A stretch of 62,031 nt of DNA, taken from NCBI GenBank assembly GCA_002104905.1, contig MCFE01000524.1, positions 1-62,031 of the forward strand, written 5' to 3'. Shown here piece after piece: positions 12,320-24,964 of this stretch. A program made the position numbers and the translations under genes. How positions within the stretch are numbered: position 1 is the first letter of the stretch; the number at the start of each line of letters is the position of its first letter. Source of the stretch: Basidiobolus meristosporus CBS 931.73. Its lineage: Eukaryota; Basidiobolomycota; Basidiobolomycetes; Basidiobolales; Basidiobolaceae. The notes beneath the pieces are model-generated. The model made no database searches. It worked only from the letters and a program-made list of their open reading frames with translations, and was not told the DNA's origin.

Positions 12320-13252
12320 CTTAATTGGAATTTCTTGATAATGGGTAAAAAGTTATTTTTGGTGTGTAAAGTGTTGTGATGCTCCGGAATCAATATACCA
12401 CATCTGAGAATCCTTGTTTGTGGTCATATTTAGTGCAGATATGAATAGTCTATCTTCAGTTGTTGCAGCATTTCCATATTCAGGCTTTTTCTGCTGACTA
12501 TCCCTCATTTTGAAGCACCAGTTTGATGTGTGTCCTTTCCTTTTACAGTAGCTGCAAAACAGGTTGCTATTGCCTTTAAAAGGTCTTGGGAGCCTTCTTT
12601 GTTGGTTATCATTGCTTATTAAAGCATTTTCTTCTTCCTTCTTATTGGTGCTTGATTTTCTTAATGCTTAGAGCCTGCCATATATGTAATTTAAGGTCAA
12701 ATCTTCAGTTCTGGACTCTAGAGCTGATACAAGGCCCTGAAACTTGTCTGTCAGGCTATTCAGAATGGTAACTATCACATCCTCATCAGTAGTTGGTACA
12801 CCCACAGATTCCATCTCATCTACCAGCAGGATAATTTGGTTGATTAGACTTTTCATTTCTTCTCCTGGCAGCATCTTTGTAGTAAAGGGTTTTCATCTCA
12901 AATGCATTTTCTTAGCAGCTGAACATGACTAGTAGGTGTCTTCTAATACCTTCCAGGCATTCCTTGCCATTTTTGCTCTTGAGCATTGAGTTAGTAATTT
13001 GTCTTTAACATTAAGGCAAATGCAGTTGAAGGCACTTTGTTATTTCATCTGGTACTTTAAGGTTTCCTCTCCCACATTTTTAGGAGGGCATTCTTCTCCC
13101 ATGATAATATCCCAAAGGCCTCTTTCTTGTAGCAGCATCTTCATCTTCACCTTCCACACTTGGTAGTGAGATCCATTCAACTTTTCAGCAGAGGGAAAAA
13201 TTCCAGTAGTAGCAGTAGTAGACATTGCAGAGAGTGGCAGCTCAAGGCTCAT
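12320..13252 (-). pseudogene. Copia Gag and protease, broken
   Basis: The start codon at 13252 lies only four bases inside the LTR and within the likely primer-binding site. The N-terminus has an MSLELPLSAM start and a KLNGSHYQVWKVKM motif typical of copia Gag (UBN2/DUF4219-like). A CCHC knuckle (CSYCKRKGHTSNWC) lies near 12530-12570, and a protease DSGA motif (WYIDSGASQHF) near 12370-12400. Frameshifts separate these blocks. Confidence 0.8.
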
Positions 13253-13256
13253 AGCC

Positions 13257-13605
13257 TGTTGTAAGAGTCTTGGAGATATTGGAAGTGATTGGGAGAACAA
13301 GTAGATTATGTGGTTTTCACTTGACAATTTATTGAATGAATAAGTAGTATTTATACTTTTACATGGCCTTGGCATAACAAACATGTAGAATAGGCTAAGG
13401 AAGGTCACAAGAGCATGTGTGCAAAGTGTGGGGCTGTTTGGACAACTTTGAGAATTTTCATGTTCTGGGTACCTGGTATTTTGGTGAAAATATTCTAAGT
13501 AAATCCCAACAAGGAATTTGGTCAGTGTTCTCTAGGATTGGAAGGTAATGATCTAAGTGACTAAGTTAGGTGAATATTTAGGTGGAATTGCAAATTTTTA
13601 CAACA
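13257..13605 (-). repeat. Copia 5' LTR
   Basis: It is bounded by TGTTGTAAGAG and TTTTTACAACA on the plus strand and is the same length as its partner at 8284-8632. The minus-strand sequence directly inside it is GGCTATGAGCC (13256-13246), a candidate primer-binding site. Confidence 0.9.
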
Positions 13606-15336
13606 AATAGTCCCCCTTATAGGTACACTGCGGTTCTTGTTTGTGTGAATTCCATATTGAATGGTGTAAATATTGGCTTGTACTCCAGTGGTAAAGTTGT
13701 CCTAATAAGAATTAGTTACTTGTTGTGTCCAACCCAACTATGTGTTACTTAACTGATTACCCACATATTGGGGCTGCATAGCTTCTTGATGCCACAGGCA
13801 TAGGTGTCTCCATGGTCTCTCTAAGCTTTGTAGGTAATGATCCAAATGACTAAGCTAGGTGAATACTTAGGTGCAAATAAAACTTTACAGTATTGTTCAC
13901 TGAATGGTTCACTGAATGCAATAGCAATGTTTATGTTTTGACATGGTCTTGGTCACACAAGCACATAGAATATGGCTAGGAAGGTCCCAAGAATATGTAT
14001 TCAAGGTTTGGGGCTGTTTGGATCACTTTGATTTTCTTCATTTCCTGGGTATTTGATGGTTTGGTGAAAATATTCCAAGTAAATCCTGACAAAGAATTTG
14101 GCCAGAATTTTCCAAGATTTGTAGACTTTGATCTGACCAACTAAGGTAGGTGGCTACATAGGTATAATCACAAAGTTTACAAGTGGGAGTGGTCAGCCAA
14201 GTTTAAGAATATTTTATACTCTGCTATATATTATGCAGCATAATAAAAAGGCTGCTAAAGGATATTAAAGGTATATCAAAGTTGTACTACTGCAATATAT
14301 AAGGATATCCCAAGCAGCTCAAATTAAATGGTTAACTTTTCAGGCCAGAATCAGGTGTATAGTTATCAGTTGCTATTTCACTAGGAAAGTTGTGTAGGTT
14401 AGTTTAGCTAATGTGGTTCACTACCCAACTGATGTAATGAGTGTATAAATACTAATCAAACCATTAGACTTATAGGCCCAAGTATAGTAGACAACATTAA
14501 TGCTTAGTAGCCAGAAGTTTTGCATTGACTGGGAGAGCTGTGGAGTATGAATTGGTGCCAAGAGATTGATAGCATCTTGGTACATTAGATCCTAATGTCC
14601 AGCTCCTGGAACAAACCAGGCCCCCAGGTTCTGGGGACCTTTCCAAATACCTTTTGCTCACTTTCAAAATATTAATCCAACTTATACATAGGGAATGCAG
14701 AAAAGAAGACCTCTTCAGCAACTGTGCTTACATTCCAGATGGGCTGCATTAGCATTTGGCCAGAGTGGAACCTGCCAAACAATGGAGAACTATTGGGAAT
14801 CACCTTGGGAACTTGGGAAAAGTGCTACAGTAGGAGTTGGTCAAAGCAGGGTATTTGCATCCTCTCCAAGCACCGCCAACTCTTGAGAATTGATGAATAG
14901 ACCCCACAGGTAGTCCCCAAGCCCGTATTGACTGGGCACATAATTAAGGACCAGATTTGGTATACTGCATCATGGATACAAATATTCCTTCAGGTGATAG
15001 ATATGGGACTGTACCCCAAACACCCGCTTCAGCCCAGTGGACAATAATGCGATGGAACCCTGACCAATCAGATCACAACGGTTTATTGAATCCCAACTAT
15101 CGGACAAGGTGAACAGAGACACAGAGTAAACAAGCTTGGCGTGGCCGTATATAGCCTGGCACCGCATTCGGTAGGAAATGAAGTTTGCCGAGCTTGTCGA
15201 AGTTGGCTAGGTCACAAATAAACTGGAGCACCATCCAATCCATTCCAGTAGGACCAGAGGATCCGTTATACAAGGGATGTTGGGGTCTAGGGCCCAAGAT
15301 GAATGTGGACCTTTGTGTTCAAGCGACCTGCAAAAT
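13606..15336. repeat. Decayed copia LTR fragments and unassigned spacer
   Basis: About 13838-13895 matches the final ~60 bases of the copia LTR, and about 13895-14178 matches most of the same LTR again, both heavily diverged. The remainder to 15336 holds no convincing gene. CpG content rises near 14950-15300, marking the passage from repeat to gene territory. Confidence 0.5.
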
Positions 15337-18127
15337 TCACCAAAAGTTCCTGGGCGGTGCACGGCCTCGTCTGCTGTCTCCGCGAGTGGGGGAGTCTCTA
15401 GATTGGTCTGGAGAAGTCGTGTCGCGATCTAATAGCAAGCAATCTTCGTCATCATCCTCAAAGCTCAGTCGTATGTCGTCAGGCTCTGAAGAGTCCGGGT
15501 TTGATGTTGAAAGTCTGGAGAAATGTTCCCCTCTGTTGGATGGTCTACGGGTCCAGCTAGTTATTGATTTGAGGAAACGGTTGACAACGCCCTCCCGAGG
15601 AGAGGCCGAAGTCCTGCTTGGAGCGGCTGTCGGCCGTTGATGGCTTGGCGCTGCCCTTGACTGGAATGACGAGATTAGCCACATAGAAGCAGAACCGGCC
15701 AACCTAGTAAGTATATATCTATACCTCTACTCTACGCCCGTCTAATGAAGTCCTTTGTTCGCCCCTCTGCAACTTCCGTTCAACAGCTGACCTGGCTTTG
15801 GAAAGGGTGAGATTTCCTCACATCAAATGGCCCTGAACGGGACTGAATGTAAATATCGGCTACCTTCAAGAATCAATTGTCTACCCTCCTCCATGTCGGC
15901 TGAACCGAGATCTCCCTCGTCGTCTTCGAAGTAGCTACCAACGCTGAATGCCCCCAACACACGGCCATGAATATTGAATAGAGTGATCAATACCGGAAGC
16001 AGTATGAGAAGAGGAACCCAGTTGTTGAATTGCTCTCCTAGCAGCGGTGTGAGGTTGATGATCCCCATGAACTGGTGGCGAAACAATTGATTAGCTCAGC
16101 GGCTGATAGATTGCGACTGCAGCATACCTTGGAGAAGACCGTGTCCCTACGATGGGTGATATTCAAATAGTTATAGCATAGCGGGTAGCTAAAGAAGGAA
16201 CCAAATCAGTCAGCACCCAAAGAGCCCATGTAGCACAAGCAACGCTTACGTCAAGCGGCAAAGATAGCCACCAAAGAACAGCAAGCTGCCTTCGTTGGTA
16301 TTCTGGTTTGGAACCAGGGCGTACAAGTTGAAAATCTTCAGCTTAAATAAGCTTGTGTACGCGCAGATACACATGTAGGCGATCGTGAAAAATGAGATCC
16401 ACTGTGGAAAGAAACGTTGAGTCCGATTGAAAACATGGACGCGATGAAGACTTGCTAACCTCCAGTACTCCTTGGGTGTTTTCGGCTGCTCGAGAAACCA
16501 GCCCAAAGATTGACAACACCGGCTTGGTCGACATGAAAGTGATCTCAGACCAGACTAGTGATATACTCAAGATAGCAGTGACGATGCTGAGAATGCGGCA
16601 CAGGGATGGCTGCAGGCGGATATACCACCACCACACTACAACTCACTGGTTACTTCCACGGTCATCCATGACGAATTAGCAGTTTGGTAGGTGCTTACTT
16701 AAAGTCCGCTTAAAATCGTCATGACTTCCGTTTGTCAAGGGTCGAACGGTGGAATGGAATCGCTTGTCGGAGCTGCTCTCATTCTCCAGGATGTCTTGCA
16801 GCAAGAAGGCTCTCTTGAGGTGGAACTCCCATTGACTTTGCATGGTAATGTGGTAATACGATCAGCCATGGCTTCAAGATGCGCGTCTGCGCGAATGAAA
16901 CAAACCTTGCACAGCGGTTACTTTGGCGAACAGCACGGATCACTTGGCGGTGGAGGTTGTTTAGATATTTAAGGTTGATCTCTCGCGAACTATACCCATG
17001 CATCTCCGCGTCGGTGGTTTGTAAAGCGGAAGGACACTGGGATAGCAAATGATGAGAAGGGCGATACTAATCTCCACCGTTTTTTATGGGTTATTCACCT
17101 TTTCGATGATTTGATCGACATACGGTCTCAGCTCACTATTACGCTGGACCTCATGGTTGACCCAGTTGATTGCCTAGAATTCACTCCGGAAAATGGAGAC
17201 TTTTTAGTGAATGAGGTCAAAGCAGGTCATATCACTTCTGACATACCCTCATAACTTCTTGGAGCTCTAGATTGGCGTCGTATGAGTTGTCTTTTAGCTC
17301 TGTCGCTTTTACCTCAGCAATCCTGAGGGCTCGTCTACGGTTCCCACATTTCCATAAATTTCTTGGGATCTCCACCAGCCCATGACCCATGAACAACATC
17401 ACAAGGACCATACCCCAGGAGTTGGCAGCGGCCATGATGAAAGCACGTAACTCTTCCCTGGTTCAACACAGAAGGATGAGTTTCCCTGGCGGCAGGAAAG
17501 GAACAGGCGCCGCTTTTGAACAGGAAAAGGAACAAACCATTTTCGAACTCTTCCGGAGCTCACGATATAGATGAGGGCCACGAAACCAACGGAACCAAGG
17601 ATCCCGTAGTAAACAAGGTTGGATTTCACCGAGCCGCGGAATTTTTGTCGGAAAGTGAAGCCCCCGGAGAGCACATATGATTGCATCAGGGGAATGGCGA
17701 ACCTAGGGTTGGACAGGATCAGTATATGCTGAGGGAGTACACGTCAAGAAGCTTCGAGAGTTCCACCAGGTCAAACAGAACATGGTCCAATAAACAGTAC
17801 GCCAAAGACCGCGCAATACCGATTCAGATAAGTAGGCGAACGATTGTTCGCAGTTTCTGTCCTGGTGGCCTTGGCATAGGGTCTGTTGTGTAAGAGGAGG
17901 TTATTGTAAGGGACAAAATTCACCTCGAGTGGCAAGCAAAAAACCCATATTACCGAAGAGATGTCAAAGGGGACAAGAAACATAATGGATAAGGGAAACG
18001 TCCAGCTAACAAAAGCGGCCAACTTCACATACCAGGGGCATGTTTTTCTGTTTCCATAATAGCTGATCAACGAAAACGAAATGACAGAAACTATTCCAAA
18101 ACAAAAGGGCACTATGAACCAAGCCAT
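15337..18127 (-). CDS. LMBR1-domain membrane protein, LMBD2 type
   Basis: This is a multi-exon gene on the minus strand, ATG at 18127, stop near 15337, with roughly ten short introns. Recognisable blocks in order are: an N-terminal membrane segment ending in a VPFDISS motif (LMBD2 proteins have LPLDVST here); VYYGILGSVGFVALIYI; AAANSWGMVLVM...GHGLVEIPRNLW, close to the LMBD2 signature; WSEITF; CAYTSLFKLKIFNLYAL followed by a cytosolic-loop NEGSLLFFGGYLCRLT; and a C-terminal MGIINLTPLLGEQFN membrane segment. The tail is acidic and Ser/Arg-rich and poorly conserved. LMBD2 proteins are nine-pass plasma-membrane proteins linked in animals to GPCR signalling; the fungal role is not known to me. 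The two C-terminal exon joins (15702-15870) are the least certain. Confidence 0.82.
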
Positions 18128-18690
18128 GTTCTAGTCAACGGTTCACAGCAGGGAGGTGGGGTTGGCAAACGTAGATGACGGATAGCGGAACGAAGGTTTA
18201 CGAATTGACAAGTTAGGAGCAAAGTACGAACGAGCACAGGTTGTCAATGAGAGCGATTGAAAATGCATTCAACAACGTTGGCAAGCAACCAAACACAATT
18301 CCAAGCGGCGCATATGCAAATCTCAGCCAGAATCAACATACGTATCTGATTTGGAATACCCGAGATCATAGTATCCAAGGGAATTCGATATTTGTTATGC
18401 TGAAGCCCTGCAGGCAAAATATCGAGATGCACAATCAACACTTGAACAACCAAAGGTACATGTAGGAATATCAATTATAGAAATATATGTATTTTAGAAG
18501 GAATTCTGGAATTTTCAATCAGTGGCTTGAAACAAATACTATATATATAATACTCAAAACTTTCTTGCATTTGTGTCGATGATGGTAACTAGTTGATAGC
18601 CAGAATATCTCACATTCAACATGACGGTATGAACTGCTGTACATTACTTCGGGCTGCTCGACAAGTGCTTTCCCTTTTCTCAGGAGGCAG

Positions 18691-19984
18691 TTAGAATAGT
18701 CCATCGAAGTCGTCCCATTCGTCTACAAATGCAGTTAGTGTGAGACAAGGAATCCATGAGCGCGTGTATGGATTTACCTTCAGTGATGCTAGACCAATAC
18801 TTGAATACAAGCCCTACGGATATTAGAATAAGCAGGCTCCCAAACATGGTTGAATCGATGTAGTGCCGGGTGCCATCATAGATTGTCTTGTTCAATAAGA
18901 AAAACACTACGTGAGCACCCACAAATGCCACCAAGGCTATGATCAGATACACTACACAGGACAGTGGGTTAGCCTATCGAATGGTCAAGGTGCATACATG
19001 AAATTCGCTTGCATACACAGAGCTCGACGTTCAGCGAGTACGCGGAAAACCAGGATTACTTGCAGTAGAACGTACAGCACAACCACTATCACGGGAAACA
19101 AAATATATAAAACGAACAATGGAACGGACACGGGATCTTGGGGATTTCCAGCGCTGAGGGCACCGGTGATTCCAAAGACAGTATCCAAACAGATATAAGT
19201 CACTGCTACTAATACTGCTATCCCGCTAAATAGAATGCTCTATAGAAAGCGGATAAGTACCATGTTTGTTATGAAGGTCAATCGATACATACATATGTTG
19301 AAGTGGGTGTCCCGTCCTCAATGAACTGAAATCCTATATCACAACGCGTTATTTCGAGTTTGGCCCCACTTTGCATACTTGCGACTTACCAACAAGGCCG
19401 TTCAAGAGTAGAACCCACAGTGCACTCACGATAAAGCCAATATGAATGGAGGTAACCCACTAACCAGCAAATGCGTTAGTGCCAGCTCGGCTCTGCACTA
19501 AGCAGATAGGAAACTCACATATAAAGCATTTCCTTTGGGTAATAGTCTCCCCAGCGAAAGAATCTCCATAATGGTGCACAGAAGATAAAAGGAAAGAAAG
19601 ATCTTCATCTCCTTTCGCCCTGCGGACATTCCGGTTAGTGAAGAATGAATGAACCATCTACACTAAAGCATCGACATACCAACAGCAGCGTATTTCTGGT
19701 GACTAAGATACCCCATATAGATGGTGCACAAGAAAGCCACAACACAAACAACAATATCGCCTACGGATAGAGTATTCAGCCGAAAGCCCACCCAACCTGA
19801 ACAGGTGTTCGGAGTACGTACCTATGTTGCCTATATTGACTCCGCCAATCTGAACGCCGGTTAGTGGGCATTCAAGCGAACCGGCTACAGGTTGCGTGCA
19901 ATCCATGGGAACTTGAAATAGGTTGCATATGGGTAATGGGGTGTTCCGACATATTGTTGTAAAGCTACCGAAAGTAAAGCCCAT
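18691..19984 (-). CDS. CHS7: Chitin synthase export chaperone (Chs7-like)
   Basis: Eight exons on the minus strand: 19984-19822, 19760-19680, 19619-19519, 19459-19390, 19333-19293, 19239-19017, 18951-18778, 18722-18691. All introns are GT-AG and the joined frame is 294 codons plus stop. It opens with GFTFGSFTTICRNTPLPIC, the Chs7 N-terminal signature, followed by about seven hydrophobic segments. Other family blocks are HQKYAAVGRKE, WVLLLNGLVGFQFIEDGTP, VLQVILVFRVLAERR and the ending IYDGTRHYIDSTMF...FKYWSSITE. The acidic tail DEWDDFDGLF is encoded by the last mini-exon. Chs7 sits in the ER and is needed for exit of a class of chitin synthases, so this gene marks the organism as a fungus. It lies ~560 bases upstream of, and in the same direction as, the LMBD2-like gene. 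Confidence 0.9.
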
Positions 19985-21811
19985 ATTTACAAACCCCAGC
20001 GGCAGTTTAAGCAATTAAAGAAGCAACGAAGGACTAATTAGCAAACAGGTAAGAGGTCAAAGGCAGACGGGATTATATTTAGCTGAACAGCGTGACTGTT
20101 CGAAGAAGTAAGCCAGGTATTGGATGAGATTCTGTGTTTCGAAACCGGCAAACGAGAGAAGAAGGGATGGTTTTAAGTGGATCAGTTGGATGCAATATCT
20201 AACAATAAATGACACAACTTCGAAGCCCCACCTGCAATTAACTCCCAGCCAACAATGGGGTCACTGGGTGAACAGGACCTCAACAATACATGAGGACAGT
20301 AGCACAACAACTTTATCACTATGGTATGATTGGATTTGTGCAACATTAACCAAACAGGAAAATACAAGCCAAGCCTGAAGCGCCTGCAGAACCTTCGGAC
20401 TCATCCTCATAGGGATCAGATATTTCTTTGCTGTTGGCCAAGAATTCCCTATTGCAGATCACGCTCCTACGCCATCTGCTATCCAGCACACGGCAGTGGT
20501 GTATCGTGGCGGATAGAATCCTCCTTTGTATTCATAAAGAGGGCCTCGCACCACACCAAACAGACTAAATGCATACTACCTTAAATGGAGCCATTAATTA
20601 AAGAATATCCTACATTGCAAACAACATATCATTGGCTCGTGGTAGCTTGATTTGACGATGGGTCTCACAAACCATTTAAGATCTACAAATCGACTCTATC
20701 ATCAACATGGTTAAGATTGAGGGAGCATGACAGATCAGTATTTGGTGTAGATTAAAATAGCCAAAAGGACCCATCACACGTCTGCGCACTAGCCTATTAC
20801 CAAGCGTTGGGAGCAAGTCAACTGAGGATTACAATCCTGGGCACGTGAACTCCTGGCGTGTAATACTGTAATTCTTATAGCAGTAGTGATTTCAGATGGC
20901 CACCAACTCCGTTGCTTCCAATGATAATTGATAAAAGCATTTGAGGTCTGTGGTCAGCACTCTGAAATCTGAGCTACACCTGAGCTCATCCAAGTAACAT
21001 TACAGGATACTTTCCAGCCAAGCGTGAGAAAACGTGCTGAATTTCACAATGATGCTATTGAAAGGCAGATGGTTGCTTGGACGTGTGCTTGTTACTCACA
21101 AGATGCGTGCCCTGTGGTCCCGATGTCTTCACGATCCAATGTCTTGTGTGTGCATATTTGAGACCCAAAAGGATATAGATGGATTCGCTGCAACAGTGCT
21201 TTTCGAACTGAGGGTGTTTAGATATACCAGATACATCCGCCGCCAGCCGTCTTTTCAATCTCCCGAGGCAGCGCCATGACAAACTTCCTCCGCTGCCAGC
21301 TGTGTATTAGTGCTGACAGATCAAGATACAATTCAGGGTGTGAAAAATCGGTTTCCACGCCTCTCTCGAACAAGCCACCTGGTACAATCGGTAATTTAAC
21401 TATCCGGGTTGAGTTTCAACTGGTTTTCTCAAATAGTATCTACACCTAACTGCTTTCAGGCCAGGTCGGTATAGTTCCGCCGGATGATAGCAGACGATGA
21501 CACTCATCCCGAGGGTGCTGGCCTCGACGCCTCAATCGATCAGCGAAAGTCACACCATGGTGAACAAATGGCTAGCCGCGTCCTATCACGTGACCAGAGG
21601 GGGGGTCCATTTATCTCAACATTATGGTAACCGTCAGGCAGGCGATTTTTTCCATCAGAGCACTGACGAGTAAAAAATCCCTTGATGAAATTCATGAAAA
21701 AAGAAAAAAAATTGCGACCACCTTTTTCTCTTTGAAATAGATCATCCACTGGGATAGTCGGCCAGGACATACTCAGTTACAAATCACACCATACCATAGC
21801 GACTCTCGACA
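19985..21811. other. Intergenic region between Chs7-like gene and DBP10
   Basis: About 1.8 kb separating two divergently transcribed genes. Open frames here are short, overlap on both strands and show no recognisable protein. It should hold both promoters. I see no RNA gene. Confidence 0.5.
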
Positions 21812-24645
21812 ATGGTGAAAAAAGAGAAACCGGTGAAACCCAAAGCGAAACAACCCTACTACAAGGTGAAAAAGGCGGAGGATACCTCGGATTACGAGGA
21901 GGTTAGCCAAGACGACGATAGTGATGTTGAAACCCCAAATATCGCCAGTGCTCTGGTGCCAACTGGAGGTGCTCTGTTGGACGATGGGTTCGAGGATTTG
22001 GACGAGGAGGAGAGTTTCATCGCTAAGCAGAACCAGGCGGCCAATAAAAAGAGAAAGAAGTCTGGCGGTTTCCAATCCATGGGTTTGTTGGTTTGTTTCT
22101 GTTCCATCCACGGCTCCGTACTTACTGATTTGTGCTAGGCTTGAGTTATCCTATTTATAAGGCGATTCTTCACAAGGGATTCAAAGTCCCAACTCCTATC
22201 CAGCGTAAGACCGTCCCGATCATCATGGAAGGGAAGGACGTGGTGGGTATGGCCCGTACTGGTTCCGGTAAAACCGCCGCGTTCTTGATTCCGTTGCTGG
22301 AGAAACTGAAGAGTCACTCGGCCAAGGTAAATCGGTTTTGGACGAAAGATTTTTCTCGGAACAGTCAACTGAACCGACACCTAGGTTGGCGCTAGAGCCA
22401 TTGTACTTTCCCCATCAAGAGAACTGGCTATGCAGACCCAAAAGGTCGCCAAGGAGCTCGGCAAATACACTGATTTGCGAAGCTGTATAATCGTTGGTGG
22501 TGACAATATGGAAGATCAGTTCCAGATGCTTGCTGCGAATCCCGATATGTAAGGAGATTTAACCAAAGGTTCTATTCGCCAGCAACTAACGTGTTGATGT
22601 TGCAGTATCATTGCCACCCCCGGTCGTTTGCTGCATTTGATCGTTGAGATGGAATACGATCTCAAGTCAGTCGAGTACATTGTGTTTGATGAAGCCGATC
22701 GGTAAGTGGGTCACTATAATCAGAGGCATCCTACGAAGGTACTCACGCTAGTTCCCCCAGTCTTTTTGAGATGGGCTTTTCGGTCCAACTCCACGAAATC
22801 CTCAGCCGTCTTCCCGCCTCCCGCCAAACCCTTCTTTTCTCCGCCACATTGCCCAAGCTGTTGGTGGATTTTGCCAAGGCTGGCCTTCAATCCCCTACCC
22901 TCGTCAGATTGGATGCTGATACCAAGATCAGCAAGGACTTGGAGATGGCATTTTTCTCCATCAAGCATGAGGAGAAGGAAGCCTCCCTCTTACTGCTGCT
23001 TCGTGACGTGATCAAGACGCAGAAGATCACCTCGGCCTTGAAGTATACCGACAAAAAGTTCAAGATCGAGGACCTCCACCAAACGATCATCTTCGTGTCA
23101 ACCAAGCATCATGTCGAATATCTGAACGCCATCCTCACCAAGGCCGGCTATGCCGTTTCCTACATTTATGGTTCGCTCGATCAAACAGCTAGAAAGATTC
23201 AGATCAATGACTTCAGACTGGGAAAGACCAGCATCCTGGTGGTGACCGACGTCGCGGCTCGTGGTATCGATATTCCAGTCCTGGAGAACGTAATCAACTA
23301 CGACTTCGTCGACAGCAGCAAGGTTTTCATCCATCGTGTGGGAAGAGTTGCGCGTGCCGGTCGACGTGGTTGGGCCTACTCGCTGGTAACCAACGAGGAG
23401 CTCCCTTACCTGTTGGATTTACAGCTCTTCCTCGATCGACAACTCTTGATTGGGCAAAAGGAGTCCACCAGCGTGGACTATACTCAGAGTCTTGTCATCG
23501 GCAGCTTGCCAAGAAACCTGCTTGAAATCAGCCTTGAATGGATCCAAAACGTGCTCCATGACGACCTCAACATTTCAGCTCTGCTTCAGGTTTCGAAGAA
23601 CGGATACAAGCTATACTGTAAATCTAGACCATCCGCAGCCCCCGAATCCTACAAGAGAGCCAAGGACGTCATCAGTACACCCGGGTTTAGTGACATCCAC
23701 CCTATTCTCAGAGAAGCGGCAGGTGACGAGGAGCAAGAGCGTCTCAACATGATCAACAAAATCTCCGGCTTCAGACCGCACGAAACCATCTTCGAGATCG
23801 GAAATCGTGGAACCAAGAAAGCCAGCGAAGCAGCCATCATCATGAAAAAGAGACGTACCATTGTGGACAACGTGATCGAGGCGAAGAAGGCCGATGTCGC
23901 CAAATCCCGCATGAATCAAGAACTGGCAGTGCCCGCGAAGAAGAAGGTTGACGAGGTGAATGAGGATGAGCTTGTGCAGATCTTTGACACGCCGAAGAAA
24001 TCCAAGAAATCCTTCCGTGACGAGGAATACTACATGTCCTATACTCAAACGGATGCCAACACCGAGAAGGGCTATTCCATGACACAGCCCGGCTCCTTCG
24101 CTGAGCAGGCACAATCGGCCGTACTGGATCTCCAGGGTGATGAACGTGACACCATGCAGGCCAAGAAGAACCAGCTTCGTTGGGATTCCAAGAAGAAGAA
24201 CTTTGTTCGTGGCAGCGGCATCGGTGCCGACAACAAGAAGCTCATCACCACCGAAAATGGTACCAAGCTGCCTGCATCCTACAAAAGTGGTAGTTTCTTG
24301 GATTGGCAGAAGAAGAACCGTGTTCACATGCCACGCATCGGAGAACAGGAGGTATCAGGGGGCAAATTTGCCAACAAGCGATTCAAGCACAACAAAATCA
24401 CCACACCCAAGAAGCTGGATCCCCTCTCTGTCAACTACGAGAAGAAACTCCAAAAGAGGAAAAAGGACCCCGAGGAGAGTACTCAGCAAGGCCACAAGCG
24501 TCGTGTTGGCACCAACGTTAAAGGGGAGCTTAAATCGGTGGACCAAATCCGTAAACAGCGCGAGCTCAAGGAGAAGAGACGGCAAAAGACGGGTCGCCAC
24601 AACAAGGGAGGAGGCAAGGCGAAGAAAGGAAAGGGTAGAAAATAA
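21812..24645 (+). CDS. DBP10: ATP-dependent DEAD-box RNA helicase Dbp10
   Basis: Five exons, 21812-22082, 22139-22326, 22385-22548, 22606-22701 and 22761-24645, join in frame to 867 codons. Motifs in order are: an acidic N-terminus; Q motif ([14 protein letters not shown]); Walker [29 protein letters not shown] (FSATLPK); RGIDIP; and [12 protein letters not shown] long C-terminal half carries the Dbp10 C-terminal domain (near [16 protein letters not shown]) and ends in a Lys/Arg/Gly tail. Yeast Dbp10 is a nucleolar helicase for 60S subunit assembly and is 995 residues, so this one is somewhat shorter. Introns cluster in the helicase N-terminal domain. The third interrupts the PDI-IATPGR block and the fourth falls directly after DEAD. 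Confidence 0.96.
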
Positions 24646-24964
24646 TCCGAAGATAACTCATTTTGTACAAGCTCCACAGGTGATAATAGAAAAATTATAT
24701 AGTATTCGATTCCAACTCGATAATACAAACAACGAAATAAATATGTCTTTCAACCGAAGCCCACCGGAAAACAATCCCTCATTAGCTACCGAACGAGATT
24801 TTAATTACAAGGCTATTTATATTGCGAGGAGGTTGGTTGGAGGTCAAGTGAACCATACATCGAGAGGACGCCACTTTGTCGTGGTATCGCCTTTATACAA
24901 CTACATTCTTCAATGGGACTATATTTGCCTAATAATTCTGGGCAAAAAATACTATGCTGCTGGC

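Larger units (their letters stand above)
8284..13605 (-). mobile_element. Ty1/copia retrotransposon, decayed, with nested solo LTR
   Basis: The element is read on the minus strand. The LTRs are 13257-13605 (5') and 8284-8632 (3'), both 349 bases. A purine tract (AGTGGGAGT on the minus strand) lies next to the 3' LTR. The coding order is gag, CCHC knuckle, protease, integrase, RT, RNase H, which defines copia (Pseudoviridae). The body is broken by stops and frameshifts, by a tandem duplication of the pre-integrase segment, and by an antisense solo LTR at 11616-12024. No matching target-site duplication is visible at the outer ends. Confidence 0.93.

Noticed and set aside
23611-24327. 238-codon minus-strand frame inside DBP10
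   Set aside because: It is the antisense shadow of the biased coding sequence of the helicase.
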